Assembly: GCF_022024175.1 (NCBI RefSeq)
Contig: NZ_CP091794.1
Span: 2,480,001-2,544,000 of the forward strand
Direction of reading: 5' to 3'
Source: Prevotella communis
GTDB lineage: Bacteria; Bacteroidota; Bacteroidia; Bacteroidales; Bacteroidaceae
DNA length: 64,000 nucleotides
Shown here: positions 8,514 through 16,916 of the stretch, in pieces
Position numbering within the stretch: position 1 is the first letter of the stretch
Layout of the letters: each line of letters opens with the position of its first letter
Translations under genes and position numbers: made by a program
The notes under the pieces: model-generated
Databases searched by the model: none
What the model was told of the DNA's origin: nothing
What the model saw: the letters and a program-made list of their open reading frames with translations, nothing else

Positions 8514-9815
8514 ATGAAAGTCGTCATTATGGCCGGTGGCAAGGGAACGCGCATTGCTTCTATCAAAAGCGATGTGCCTAAGCCCATGATTGAAATTTGC
8601 GGAAAACCGATATTGCTATGGCAGATTGAGAATTTAAAAGCCTGTGGACTGACGGACATTACTTTGGTAACAGGTTATCTGGGCGAGGTCATTCGCAACT
8701 ATTTCATGGATGGCAGCAATTTTGACGTTCATATCAGCTATTATGAGGAAGACCATCCGTTGGGAACAGCAGGAGCTTTATTCAAGCTGAATCTTCAGGA
8801 CGACTTTTTGCTGATGTGCGGTGACGTCATTGTGGATGTAGATTTCAACCGTTTCATCCAATTTCATCACGAACATCATGCCTGGGCCAGTTTGATGTCT
8901 CATCCCAACGGACATCCTTACGACAGTTCATTGCTGGTGACAGAGATACTTCCTCCACAAGAAAAAGGCGGATTACCTATCGACACCCATCGGGTAATGA
9001 AATGGATGAATAAGGAAGATGAACGACTCTATTACAAGAACAGGGTGAATGCTGGCATTGAAATCATATCACCAGAACTGCTACATGAAACCATGAAGTC
9101 TTATATTCCTCGTCATCCTGAGACTCCAGACAAAATTGATTTGGATCGTGACGTACTGAAACCCAATATCGCATCAGGAAGAATCTTTGCTTATGATACC
9201 TCTGAGTATATCAAGGATATGGGAACACCAGACCGTTACCATGAGGCTGAAAAGGACATCCTTTCTGGAAAGGTGAAGGCCAGGAATCTCTCACAGAAAC
9301 AAAAAGCCATATTCCTGGACAGGGATGGCACAATCAACAAATACGTTGGTTTCCTGACCAAACCAGAAGAGTTCGATTTACTACCAGGAGTTGCTGAAGC
9401 TATTAGGCAGATTAACCACTCTGGATATCTTTGCATCGTTGTCAGCAACCAACCTGTCATTGCACGTGGCGACTGTACCTTCGAGCAGTTGCAAGAAATT
9501 CACGACAAGATGGAGACGTTGCTTGGACAGGAGGGTGCTTTCGTTGACGCTATCTATTATTGTCCTCACCACCCCGACAAAGGTTTTGAGGGTGAACGCC
9601 CAGCATATAAAATTGACTGCAATTGTCGAAAGCCAAAGCCTGGTTTGCTACTACAAGCCGCCAAAGACTGGAACATCGACTTATCGCAATCGTATATGAT
9701 TGGCGACAGTGAAAGGGATGTTGAGGCTGGGAATGCCGCTGGCTGTAAACAATCTTTTTTCATTAAGACAAATGAGCCAGATGCGTTACTCTCTATTGTC
9801 AACAAAATAATATGA
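8514..9815 (+). CDS. fused heptose-1-P guanylyltransferase / heptose bisphosphate phosphatase (HddC-GmhB)
   Basis: This 433-residue protein has two domains. Residues 1 to ~245 are a nucleotidyltransferase: VVIMAGGKGTR, KPMIEICGKPIL, CGDVIVDVD and DMGTPDRY, as in HddC, which makes GDP-D-glycero-alpha-D-manno-heptose. Residues ~263-433 are a HAD-III phosphatase like GmhB: FLDRDGTINKYVGFL near 266, SNQPVIARG, a Cys/His zinc loop (CPHHP ... CNCRKPKPG) and MIGDSERDVEAGNAAGC. GmhB removes the 7-phosphate just before HddC acts, so the fusion joins consecutive steps. The frame is continuous with no break. The start of the next gene overlaps its stop by 4 bp (ATGA). Confidence 0.9.
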   Translation: MKVVIMAGGKGTRIASIKSDVPKPMIEICGKPILLWQIENLKACGLTDITLVTGYLGEVIRNYFMDGSNFDVHISYYEEDHPLGTAGALFKLNLQDDFLLMCGDVIVDVDFNRFIQFHHEHHAWASLMSHPNGHPYDSSLLVTEILPPQEKGGLPIDTHRVMKWMNKEDERLYYKNRVNAGIEIISPELLHETMKSYIPRHPETPDKIDLDRDVLKPNIASGRIFAYDTSEYIKDMGTPDRYHEAEKDILSGKVKARNLSQKQKAIFLDRDGTINKYVGFLTKPEEFDLLPGVAEAIRQINHSGYLCIVVSNQPVIARGDCTFEQLQEIHDKMETLLGQEGAFVDAIYYCPHHPDKGFEGERPAYKIDCNCRKPKPGLLLQAAKDWNIDLSQSYMIGDSERDVEAGNAAGCKQSFFIKTNEPDALLSIVNKII

Positions 9816-10984
9816 GAAGGCTACATCTATTATTCCTGAATATAGTCATATTCTCCATTCTCCCAGTTCAGGCCAAGATACCCATCGTGGCCTATTATGG
9901 TATTCCTTTGGAATATTCTAACGCTAGTCGTTTCAAGGAATTCAAGGAGGCAGGATTTGATGTGTCAATCTGTTTCTACGACGATACGCCCGTTGACACC
10001 CTTCTCAGAATATTGGACGATGCCCAAGAGAGTGGCATCCAATTGTTGATTAGCAGCGGATGGATATCTGTTCAGCCCCATGTCGGGATTCCAAGACTCA
10101 AGAATCATCCAGCGCTCTACGGGTACTTTCTGCAAGACGAGCCTTGGCCAAAGGATATCCAGGAGACTATACGACGCTATCGGGCAATGGCGAAACAGGA
10201 CACAAAAAAACCTACATACGTTAATCTATTGCCAGACTATGGTGATGGATTACCTAGAGAAATCCAGATGCCACCATACAAGCAATATCTCAAACAGGCA
10301 TCAGCCATCGGACTGCCGTTTATCTCCTTTGATTTCTATCCTATTAGGGATTTTGGTATTCGCGAAACATGGTATTCTTGTTTGGAGGATGTTCGCCATG
10401 AAAGCCTACGTACGGGTAAGCCTTTCTGGGCTTTTGCCCTTTGCACGCCCCATTGTGACTACCCACAGCCCACAATAGAGTCACTACGGCTGCAAATATA
10501 CTCCAATCTGGCATACGGTGCTCAAGCCATAGAATATTTCACCTACTGGACCCCCAAGCCTACGGATGAATGGAATTTCCACGATGCCCCCATTAGTATT
10601 GACGGACGTCGCACCAAGAACTATCCATTGGTAAAACGAATGAATCAGGAACTGCGTGGCCTGCTTCCCTTGTTTGACAAGGCAGAGATCCAAACAGTAA
10701 ACCACATGGTGAAAATACCGGAGGGCACCACGAAATTAAAACGCATTCCGACAAACATCAAGAAACTGAAGATTACAGGTCGTCAAGGGGCCATCATCTC
10801 AACCTTCAAGAAAAACGGACATCTGTACATGGCAGTGGTCAACAAAGATTATCAAAGCGATATGGAACTCTATATTTCTGCCAAAAGAAATGTGACAATG
10901 CTGACTAAGCAACTGAAAGAGACCACAATCAGGACCAATTACAAGATAGGAGGCGGAGATATGCTCATATTTAAGCTGAAATAA
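9812..10984 (+). CDS. secreted glycosidase-like TIM-barrel protein
   Basis: This 390-residue protein has a signal peptide (LLFLNIVIFSILPVQA then K). The mature part reads like a TIM barrel of the beta-galactosidase/cellulase-like superfamily: YFLQDEPWP near residue 108 has the Asp-Glu expected on strand 4, ISFDFYPI marks another strand, and AYGAQAIEYFTYWTPK resembles the strand-7/8 region. A short beta domain follows. I cannot name a GH family. It is translationally coupled (4-bp overlap) to the heptose gene, unusual for a glycosidase, so it may trim or release the polysaccharide made by this cluster. 93 bp of AT-rich sequence follow without a clear terminator. Confidence 0.65.
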   Translation: MRRLHLLFLNIVIFSILPVQAKIPIVAYYGIPLEYSNASRFKEFKEAGFDVSICFYDDTPVDTLLRILDDAQESGIQLLISSGWISVQPHVGIPRLKNHPALYGYFLQDEPWPKDIQETIRRYRAMAKQDTKKPTYVNLLPDYGDGLPREIQMPPYKQYLKQASAIGLPFISFDFYPIRDFGIRETWYSCLEDVRHESLRTGKPFWAFALCTPHCDYPQPTIESLRLQIYSNLAYGAQAIEYFTYWTPKPTDEWNFHDAPISIDGRRTKNYPLVKRMNQELRGLLPLFDKAEIQTVNHMVKIPEGTTKLKRIPTNIKKLKITGRQGAIISTFKKNGHLYMAVVNKDYQSDMELYISAKRNVTMLTKQLKETTIRTNYKIGGGDMLIFKLK

Positions 10985-11077
10985 AACACAAAAGGCATAG
11001 AATAAAATTTCCTGAATAGCATACAATAATAGCAAAAATTCTTAGTTATTATAATAAATAATAATGAAGAATTGTTT

Positions 11078-12196
11078 ATGATCATATATATACTAAGCGC
11101 TTTTTTATTGAGTTTAATATGCGGGGTGGTTATTACACCTCTCATTCTTGATTTCTGTAAGCGCAAAAGGCTTTACGATATTCCGAATGAGCGTAAGGTA
11201 CACAAGAACGCAACACCAAGACTGGGTGGCATTAGTTTCCTGCCCAGTATGTTGCTGGCATCTCTTGTTACCATTATAGCCTATAACCACAACATTCATG
11301 AACAGCAAGTACAAGTCAGTACATGGACATTAGGATTCTTTTTTAGCTTACTTCTGATTTATGGAGTTGGACTCATTGACGATCTAGTGGGGTTGGGCGC
11401 AAAGACAAAATTCACAGTTCAGATTGTGGCTGCAACGATATTACCTATATGCGGACTATACATTAACAACTTGTATGGTTTCTGTGGTATCCACGAGATT
11501 CCTTTTAGTATAGGAAGCGTGCTCACGGTTTTCGTCATCGTGTTTGTTAGCAATGCACTCAATCTGATAGACGGTATTGACGGACTTTCTGCAGGTATAT
11601 CATTGATTGCGTTATTAGGGTTCCTTGTATGTTTTATACGTGAGGACATCATCGCATATTGCATTCTCATATCTGGACTGATTGGCATCTTGATTCCCTT
11701 CCTATATTATAATATACTGGGGAAAGCAGAGGATAACCGCAAGATATTCATGGGAGATTCGGGATCACTCACCTTAGGTTTCATCCTAGGCTTCCTGTTT
11801 GTGAAATTCACGATGGATAATCCCAATGTAAAGCACTTCAGACTGGAATCAATGATGCTGGCTTACTCTCTATTGATAGTCCCCTCATTCGACGTCGTGC
11901 GTGTTTCGCTGGTAAGACTATTCCACAAAGCCCATATTTTCCAGGCTGACAAGAATCATATCCATCATAAACTGATGCGCACAGGCATGAATCAGCATCA
12001 GGCATTAATTACAATATTAGCAATTACATTAGTATTCATCTTAATCAACTTAACTCTATGGTACCTGATAAAAATCAATATGAGTTGTGTAGTAATAATA
12101 GATATTGTTATATGGATGCTTCTACACTGGTGTATCAACAAAGCCATTACGAAGAAGAATTTACCTGTCTATATGCCAAATCAGGAGGTAGCATGA
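11078..12196 (+). CDS. polytopic phosphoglycosyl transferase (WecA/MraY family)
   Basis: This 372-residue protein with ~10-11 membrane segments belongs to the WecA/TagO/RfbA-type UDP-HexNAc:polyprenol-phosphate transferases. Hallmarks are HKNATPRLGG, LIDDLVGLGAKTKF, SNALNLIDGIDGL, FMGDSGSLTLGF and the cytoplasmic AGIN/H-type loop DKNHIHHKLM. It starts glycan synthesis by loading a sugar phosphate onto undecaprenyl phosphate. I use the ATG at 11078; a TTG two codons upstream is possible. The stop overlaps the next gene by 4 bp (ATGA). That next gene is an unrelated second initiating transferase, so which one primes this polysaccharide is open. Confidence 0.88.
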   Translation: MIIYILSAFLLSLICGVVITPLILDFCKRKRLYDIPNERKVHKNATPRLGGISFLPSMLLASLVTIIAYNHNIHEQQVQVSTWTLGFFFSLLLIYGVGLIDDLVGLGAKTKFTVQIVAATILPICGLYINNLYGFCGIHEIPFSIGSVLTVFVIVFVSNALNLIDGIDGLSAGISLIALLGFLVCFIREDIIAYCILISGLIGILIPFLYYNILGKAEDNRKIFMGDSGSLTLGFILGFLFVKFTMDNPNVKHFRLESMMLAYSLLIVPSFDVVRVSLVRLFHKAHIFQADKNHIHHKLMRTGMNQHQALITILAITLVFILINLTLWYLIKINMSCVVIIDIVIWMLLHWCINKAITKKNLPVYMPNQEVA

Positions 12197-12768
12197 ATAA
12201 GCGTTTGTTCGATATCGCACTCTCGTTGGTTGGACTCATTCTTGGTTCGCCATTGTTCCTCATTATATATATAGGTATAAAATGTAGCTGCAAGGGGTCT
12301 ATCATTTTCAAGCAGGAACGTATTGGCTTGCATGGTAAGCCCTTTAATATCTATAAGTTCCGCACTATGGTTGTCAACAACGAGCAGAACGGCTTGCCAA
12401 TGTTAGCTGAGCCAGACGACCAGCGCCTCACTAAGATAGGTAAGTTCCTAAGAGCTCATCATCTGGATGAACTGCCACAGTTATGGAATGTTCTGAAAGG
12501 TGACATGTCTTTCATTGGTTATCGCCCTGAACGTAAATACTTTATCGACCAGATTATGGAGCATGACCCCCGTTATGAACAGCTCTACTGCATGCGACCA
12601 GGCATCACCTCGTATGCCACGCTTTACAACGGCTATACAGACACCATGGAAAAAATGCTCAGAAGACTTGAATTGGATCTGTATTATATGGAGCACCAGT
12701 CCTGTATGCTAGATTTAAGCATCATCTATAAGACTTTTACAAAAATAGCATTTGGGAAAATATTCTAA
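12193..12768 (+). CDS. monotopic phosphoglycosyl transferase (bacterial sugar transferase)
   Basis: This 191-residue enzyme has one N-terminal hydrophobic re-entrant helix (RLFDIALSLVGLILGSPLFL), then FKQERIGLHGKPFNIYKFRTM and the catalytic Asp-Glu in HHLDELPQLWNVLKGDMSFIG, followed by YRPERKYF. It is the minimal PglC/WcaJ-core type of polyprenol-phosphate hexose-1-phosphate transferase, which starts O-antigen or capsule units. The usual PRPE is YRPE here. The ATG at 12193 overlaps the upstream stop; an in-frame upstream ATG at 12058 lies deep inside the previous gene and is unlikely. Coupling to a WecA-type enzyme is unusual. Confidence 0.88.
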   Translation: MNKRLFDIALSLVGLILGSPLFLIIYIGIKCSCKGSIIFKQERIGLHGKPFNIYKFRTMVVNNEQNGLPMLAEPDDQRLTKIGKFLRAHHLDELPQLWNVLKGDMSFIGYRPERKYFIDQIMEHDPRYEQLYCMRPGITSYATLYNGYTDTMEKMLRRLELDLYYMEHQSCMLDLSIIYKTFTKIAFGKIF

Positions 12769-12780
12769 ACCATCTGCACA

Positions 12781-14301
12781 ATGAATTACAAGCCAATATT
12801 ACTACTTATCGGATGCTGCATATATCCTGCACTAGGACATGCGCAAGACTCTCTAAAAACAACTATCTCTTACGATATCACGTCAGAGGCAGCTGTCGGA
12901 ACAGGCGACTTCACAGCCTATCAGTTAGCAACTAATCGCCATCACGTTTTGGGCACGCGCTCTAACACCGCCTACATACGCGGAGCCGTGCAGATTAGCC
13001 ATGACCTGTCACGTGACTGGAAATTATCGGGCGGTATTGATGCCATTGGCTCTGTCCATGCCGACCATCAGGCATATCTGCAGCAATGCTATGCAAACCT
13101 GTCTTATCAGAAATTCTTCTTGGAGGTTGGAGAGCGAGAGCAGCACCAAGTTCTTCGCGATGAGGACTTATCTATCGGATCATTTATCAAGGGAACCAAT
13201 GCCAAACCTATGGTTCAGGTTCATATCGGAACCGACGGTTTCTGGAGTGTTCCCTTCACGAAAGGAATACTGGAACTGAACTTTGACGGAGGATACGGCA
13301 CTTACCTGGACGGTAACTATCGCGAAAGGAAATTTAATGAGGCACCTATTGTTAATGGACAAAACATCAACAGATGCTATGCCACAGATATATTATACCA
13401 CCAGAAACATTTCTATTTCCGCCTTAATTTCAATGAACATCTATTCTTCATTGGAGGTATGGAACATATAGTACAGTTTGGCGGAACCACACACGCCTAT
13501 AATAGGAATGGTGAATTTGTAACGAAAAAGAGTTCGACAAACCTAAAATCATTATTAGAGGTTGTACTGCCATTTGGTGATAGCAACTATGCAGAACACG
13601 ATGCCATGGAAGACTGGATATTTGGCAACCACTTAGGTGAGATGACAGTACAACTGGGATGGAATATCAACAAGAATCATACCGTCCAGGCCTATCTGGA
13701 TGATATATTCGAAGATGGTTCTGGAATGAGAAAAAGCAATGGAGCTGACGGAACATGGGGACTGCAATATAACAATAAGACCCCTGGCACACAGTATATC
13801 AGAGGGGCAGTGCTAGAATACTTTCAAAGTACCAACCAGTCGGGACCATTACATTGGGATCCCAATGACTACGCCGAACCTATACGGAGCCAGATAACAG
13901 ACTATGTTGTTGGCAGCGACAACTATTATAATCACTTCACCTATAATAGTTATTCCGTCTATGGCATGACACCCGGCATTGCTTTGATAACCTCGCCTAT
14001 TTACAATAAGGATGGCTACACAGCTTTTAAAGATAACCGTGTCAAAGCCTGGCACGTAGGTGTCAATGGCGAAATCAGCAATCATTTGAGCTATCTCGTA
14101 AAAGGTTCCTATCGTGAGGGATGGGGTACATACAGCAGACCTTTAGCAAACAAGCACCACTCTTTCGATGCGATGATCCAAGGCAAGTATCACAAAGGGC
14201 CTTGGCAGTTCAGCGCATCATATGCCTTTGACAAAGGAAACATCTATGGCGACAATTCTACGTTTGACATAAAAATTGGATATCATGGCAAGATTCTGTA
14301 A
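12781..14301 (+). CDS. Wzi-like capsule assembly outer-membrane protein
   Basis: This 506-residue exported protein has a signal peptide (LLLIGCCIYPALGHA then QDS). The rest alternates aromatic/polar beta strands, consistent with an outer-membrane beta barrel; LEVGEREQHQVLRDEDLS and GGMEHIVQFGG recall the capsule-assembly Wzi family found in Bacteroidetes polysaccharide loci. Wzi helps anchor or order surface polysaccharide at the outer membrane. The gene is 12 bp after the sugar transferase, so it belongs to the cluster. A small lipoprotein gene starts inside its last codons. Assignment rests on overall pattern, context and length (~480-510 is usual). Confidence 0.78.
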   Translation: MNYKPILLLIGCCIYPALGHAQDSLKTTISYDITSEAAVGTGDFTAYQLATNRHHVLGTRSNTAYIRGAVQISHDLSRDWKLSGGIDAIGSVHADHQAYLQQCYANLSYQKFFLEVGEREQHQVLRDEDLSIGSFIKGTNAKPMVQVHIGTDGFWSVPFTKGILELNFDGGYGTYLDGNYRERKFNEAPIVNGQNINRCYATDILYHQKHFYFRLNFNEHLFFIGGMEHIVQFGGTTHAYNRNGEFVTKKSSTNLKSLLEVVLPFGDSNYAEHDAMEDWIFGNHLGEMTVQLGWNINKNHTVQAYLDDIFEDGSGMRKSNGADGTWGLQYNNKTPGTQYIRGAVLEYFQSTNQSGPLHWDPNDYAEPIRSQITDYVVGSDNYYNHFTYNSYSVYGMTPGIALITSPIYNKDGYTAFKDNRVKAWHVGVNGEISNHLSYLVKGSYREGWGTYSRPLANKHHSFDAMIQGKYHKGPWQFSASYAFDKGNIYGDNSTFDIKIGYHGKIL

Positions 14302-14668
14302 ATACATCATCCTACTGTTTGCTTTAATCTGCCCTATCTGCTCTTGTCAGGAAGGCAGGGAGGCAGGCGACTTGCTTGGACAGTGGCGTCTAAAAGGATC
14401 AGACACACAATATGTCAGTTTCTCTGGTTCTGTAGCTCTCTTTAGAATGACTGACGATACAGAGATATATGCAAACTTCCAACACAATGGTGACAGTCTG
14501 TTCATACAATGCATCTCCATCAACGCATCTGCAGCCGACACTGCTATTATAGAAAACAGCTTTGGTTTCAAGCCCTTCAACGACATTCGTCTGAAAATCA
14601 ACGCACTCAACGATGATGATTTAGTGCTCAGCAAAGATGGCCAGACCTGGAGTTTCTATAAGTATTGA
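14285..14668 (+). CDS. small lipoprotein, lipocalin-like
   Basis: This 127-residue protein has a lipoprotein signal (FALICPICSC, Cys at residue 21). The mature part contains LLGQWRLKGSDTQYVSF, FRMTDDTEIYANF, and a final DLVLSKDGQTWSFYKY, a pattern of short beta strands seen in lipocalin-like lipoproteins of Bacteroidetes. Function is unknown. It overlaps the Wzi-like gene by 17 bp, so it is translationally linked to the polysaccharide cluster and is followed by a terminator. I prefer the ATG at 14285; a TTG at 14276 is also in frame. Confidence 0.7.
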   Translation: MARFCKYIILLFALICPICSCQEGREAGDLLGQWRLKGSDTQYVSFSGSVALFRMTDDTEIYANFQHNGDSLFIQCISINASAADTAIIENSFGFKPFNDIRLKINALNDDDLVLSKDGQTWSFYKY

Positions 14669-14692
14669 AATGATCCACTACTTATCAAGCAT

Positions 14693-14731
14693 AGGGATTT
14701 TCCTCTAACCATTTAGGGAAAATCCCTTTTT
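14693..14731 (+). terminator. terminator of the polysaccharide cluster
   Basis: An 11-bp perfect stem (14693-14703 with 14717-14727, AGGGATTTTCC) with a 13-nt loop is followed by a T-run. It lies 25 bp after the last gene of the cluster. Confidence 0.85.
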
Positions 14732-14749
14732 TTGTCCATATTTTCGCCT

Positions 14750-14757
14750 TATCTTTG
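14750..14757 (+). promoter_or_regulatory. -7 promoter box (TATCTTTG)
   Basis: TATCTTTG matches TAnnTTTG and lies 47 bp before the ATG at 14805. A TTTG at 14731-14734 is 15 bp upstream, shorter than the usual 19-20 bp. Confidence 0.6.
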
Positions 14758-14804
14758 CACCAAGAAAAAGAAATTGATTGTAGAACGATTAAAAAGATAC
14801 GATT

Positions 14805-15755
14805 ATGAAAAAGATGTTGTTTACCCTGGTTTCCATGCTGACGATAGCAGCAGCGGCAAACGCCATGTCATACGAGCAGGCTCGCAACGAGGCTCTATTC
14901 CTGACGGACAAGATGGCCTACGAACTGAATCTGAATGACGCGCAGTATGAGGCAGCCTACGAGATTAACCTCGACTACCTGATGGGGGTTACTTCATATG
15001 ATAATGTATACGGTCCCTACTGGGAGCGACGCAACCTTGATCTGAGTTATATCCTCTATTCATGGCAGTGGGATTTGTTCCGTGCAGCCACTTATTTCTA
15101 CCGTCCGCTTTATTGGGAGGCAGGTCACTGGCACTTCGGAGTTTACATTCACTACCCACGTCGTGACTACTTCTACTTCGGTCGTCCTCACTTCTATGCT
15201 ACCTATCGCGGTGGACACAGCTGGCGCCATAATGGAGGCAGAAGCTGGTACGAAGGACGCCATAGCCATTATCGTCCAGTAACTCACCGGGATCATCACG
15301 TAGGAATGCGAAACAGTTGGGATCGCGGTGACTACCGAAACAACGGAGGACGCAGTTCAACACGTGTTACCGAGAGAAACGGCCGTACACCAGACGTAAA
15401 TCGTAGAGTTGACGGGAACAGGAGTACGAATGACAATCGTGACCTGAACAACAATCGCAGTATCGATAACAACCGCGAATTCGGAGGCCATCGCAGCACT
15501 GGCGGTAACCGTGACCTCAATCGTACCAACACGACCATCGGCACCCGTGAGTCCGGCAATAGCAGAACAAGCGTTGGTAATCGTGACTTTGACCGCAGCA
15601 GATCAACCTCAGGCAGCAATCACAACATTGGCAGCAGTAGCAGCAACAGAAGTCATAGCAGCGGAAGCTTCAGTGGCAGCATGTCAAGAGGTTCATCTGA
15701 TCGCGGCACCAGAGGTACCAGCAGCGGTAGCAGCCCCCGTGGAGGAAGAAGATAA
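14805..15755 (+). CDS. exported protein with Arg/Asn/Ser/Gly-rich repetitive tail
   Basis: This 316-residue protein has a signal peptide (LVSMLTIAAAANA then MSYEQ). Residues ~22-110 form a helical/aromatic region (TDKMAYELNLNDAQYEAAY) followed by a Tyr/His-rich stretch with GHWHFGVYIHYP. From ~130 onward it is low complexity: repeated NR(S/D/E)-type units such as DNRDLNNNRSIDNNREFGG, then a Ser/Gly/Arg tail. The tail is very basic. No enzyme motif was found. The repeats and charge suggest binding of an anionic polymer (surface glycan or nucleic acid), which is inference. It is a single-gene transcript; the phosphatase gene downstream is convergent. Confidence 0.75.
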   Translation: MKKMLFTLVSMLTIAAAANAMSYEQARNEALFLTDKMAYELNLNDAQYEAAYEINLDYLMGVTSYDNVYGPYWERRNLDLSYILYSWQWDLFRAATYFYRPLYWEAGHWHFGVYIHYPRRDYFYFGRPHFYATYRGGHSWRHNGGRSWYEGRHSHYRPVTHRDHHVGMRNSWDRGDYRNNGGRSSTRVTERNGRTPDVNRRVDGNRSTNDNRDLNNNRSIDNNREFGGHRSTGGNRDLNRTNTTIGTRESGNSRTSVGNRDFDRSRSTSGSNHNIGSSSSNRSHSSGSFSGSMSRGSSDRGTRGTSSGSSPRGGRR

Positions 15756-15787
15756 ATTAAGGTAAAAGGAAAAGTGAAGGATAATTG

Positions 15788-16297
15788 TTAAATGTCGAGG
15801 ATTCGCACCTCGGCATTTTTCATTTTCTCTATCTCGTGCATTTCCTTTCCCCAGTACACAGATTGGATAGCCTTATTAATAATACCATGTCCCACTGCCA
15901 ATACCTGAGACTCAGGATAATTCTTACGGATAAAATCAAGGAAACGCCCTGCCCTATCCTTCATTGCAGGGAGAGATTCTATATCATCAGGCCATGGTTT
16001 TATGTCTTTTAAATCCGGGATAAAACGCCCTGTAAAACTACCCCAGTCACGTTCCCGGAACAGGGGCGTGGTAACAACAGACAGTTGATGAGGCTCTGCC
16101 AGGATTTGTGCCGTCTGAATAGCTCGCCATAAATCACTGGCTACAATAGCATCAAAATGAACATCCGCCAACTGAAGACTTAAAGCCTCTGCCTGACGGA
16201 TGCCTGTTGCATTCAGTTCGCCCGGCGTCTGTCCTTGCATAATCTGACGTTCATTATCGAACGTCTCGCCATGGCGAACAAGATATAACTTTGTCAT
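15788..16297 (-). CDS. histidine phosphatase family protein
   Basis: This 169-residue member of the phosphoglycerate-mutase-like superfamily has the catalytic LVRHGETFDNE at residues 5-15, RERDWGSFTGR in the middle and the second His in VLAVGHGIINKA near the C-terminus. Small members of this family are broad phosphatases or alpha-ribazole phosphatases; no cobalamin gene is nearby. Its start overlaps the stop of the uridine kinase gene by 4 bp, so it is the last gene of a three-gene minus-strand operon with that kinase and a secreted nuclease. A role in nucleotide dephosphorylation is inferred from this context. Confidence 0.82.
   Translation of the reverse strand: MTKLYLVRHGETFDNERQIMQGQTPGELNATGIRQAEALSLQLADVHFDAIVASDLWRAIQTAQILAEPHQLSVVTTPLFRERDWGSFTGRFIPDLKDIKPWPDDIESLPAMKDRAGRFLDFIRKNYPESQVLAVGHGIINKAIQSVYWGKEMHEIEKMKNAEVRILDI
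15790..15821 (+). terminator. terminator embedded in the 3' end of the convergent phosphatase gene
   Basis: An 11-bp stem with one G-T pair (15790-15800 with 15808-15818) and a 7-nt loop precedes TTTTTCATTTT. It would end transcription of the upstream plus-strand gene while also encoding the last residues (NAEVRILDI) of the convergent histidine phosphatase. Confidence 0.65.
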
Positions 16298-16911
16298 ACC
16301 CCTGGAACTACAATACCTTCAATATAAGTTTTCAGGATATGAATACCCGTACGGTTCTCGCCACCCCAGGGAATAATCAAATCAGCAAATTTCTTAGTGG
16401 GCTCGATAAACTGCTCGTGCATAGGTTTAAGCACCTTCTCGTAACGATCAAGCACCATCTCAACCGTACGGCCACGCTCAACGACGTCACGACGGATATT
16501 TCTAATCAGGCGTACGTCATTATCTGTATCGACAAAGATCTTCAAATCCATAGCATCACGCAGTTTCTTATTATGAAGAGCCATGATGCCCTCAATAATA
16601 ATCACAGGTTTTGGTTCCACATGAATGGTTTCCTTCTGACGATTGCTCTCGATGTAGGAATACGTGGGTTGTTCCACAGCCTCTCCATTCTTCAGCTTTT
16701 TCACATGCTCCGTCAGCAGTTTCCAGTCGAAAGCATCAGGATGGTCGAAATTGATAGCCTTGCGTTCCTCTGGCGTCATACCCGTAGTATCGTTATAATA
16801 CGAGTCAATAGGTACTACAGCCACACAATGAGGAGGCAGCGACTGGGCAATTTTTCTTACTACGGTGGTCTTGCCTGAACCTGTACCGCCTGCTATTCCG
16901 ATAATTGTCAT
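16294..16911 (-). CDS. udk: uridine/cytidine kinase
   Basis: This 205-residue P-loop kinase has GIAGGTGSGKTTVVRKI at residues 5-21, VVPIDSYYNDTT (substrate Asp), NFDHPDAFDW, IIEGIMAL and DVRLIRNIRRDVVERGR, all canonical for Udk. It phosphorylates uridine and cytidine for pyrimidine salvage in the cytoplasm. It lies 5 bp after the secreted EEP nuclease gene and overlaps the phosphatase gene by 4 bp. That places nucleoside salvage in the same transcript as an exported nuclease, an informative link for the adjacent receptor locus. Confidence 0.93.
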   Translation of the reverse strand: MTIIGIAGGTGSGKTTVVRKIAQSLPPHCVAVVPIDSYYNDTTGMTPEERKAINFDHPDAFDWKLLTEHVKKLKNGEAVEQPTYSYIESNRQKETIHVEPKPVIIIEGIMALHNKKLRDAMDLKIFVDTDNDVRLIRNIRRDVVERGRTVEMVLDRYEKVLKPMHEQFIEPTKKFADLIIPWGGENRTGIHILKTYIEGIVVPGV

Positions 16912-16916
16912 ACCTG

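Noticed and set aside
8514-9815. HddC-GmhB as a frameshift or assembly join of two genes
   Set aside because: The frame is continuous with no stop or overlap, the linker is normal sequence, and the two domains are consecutive pathway steps.
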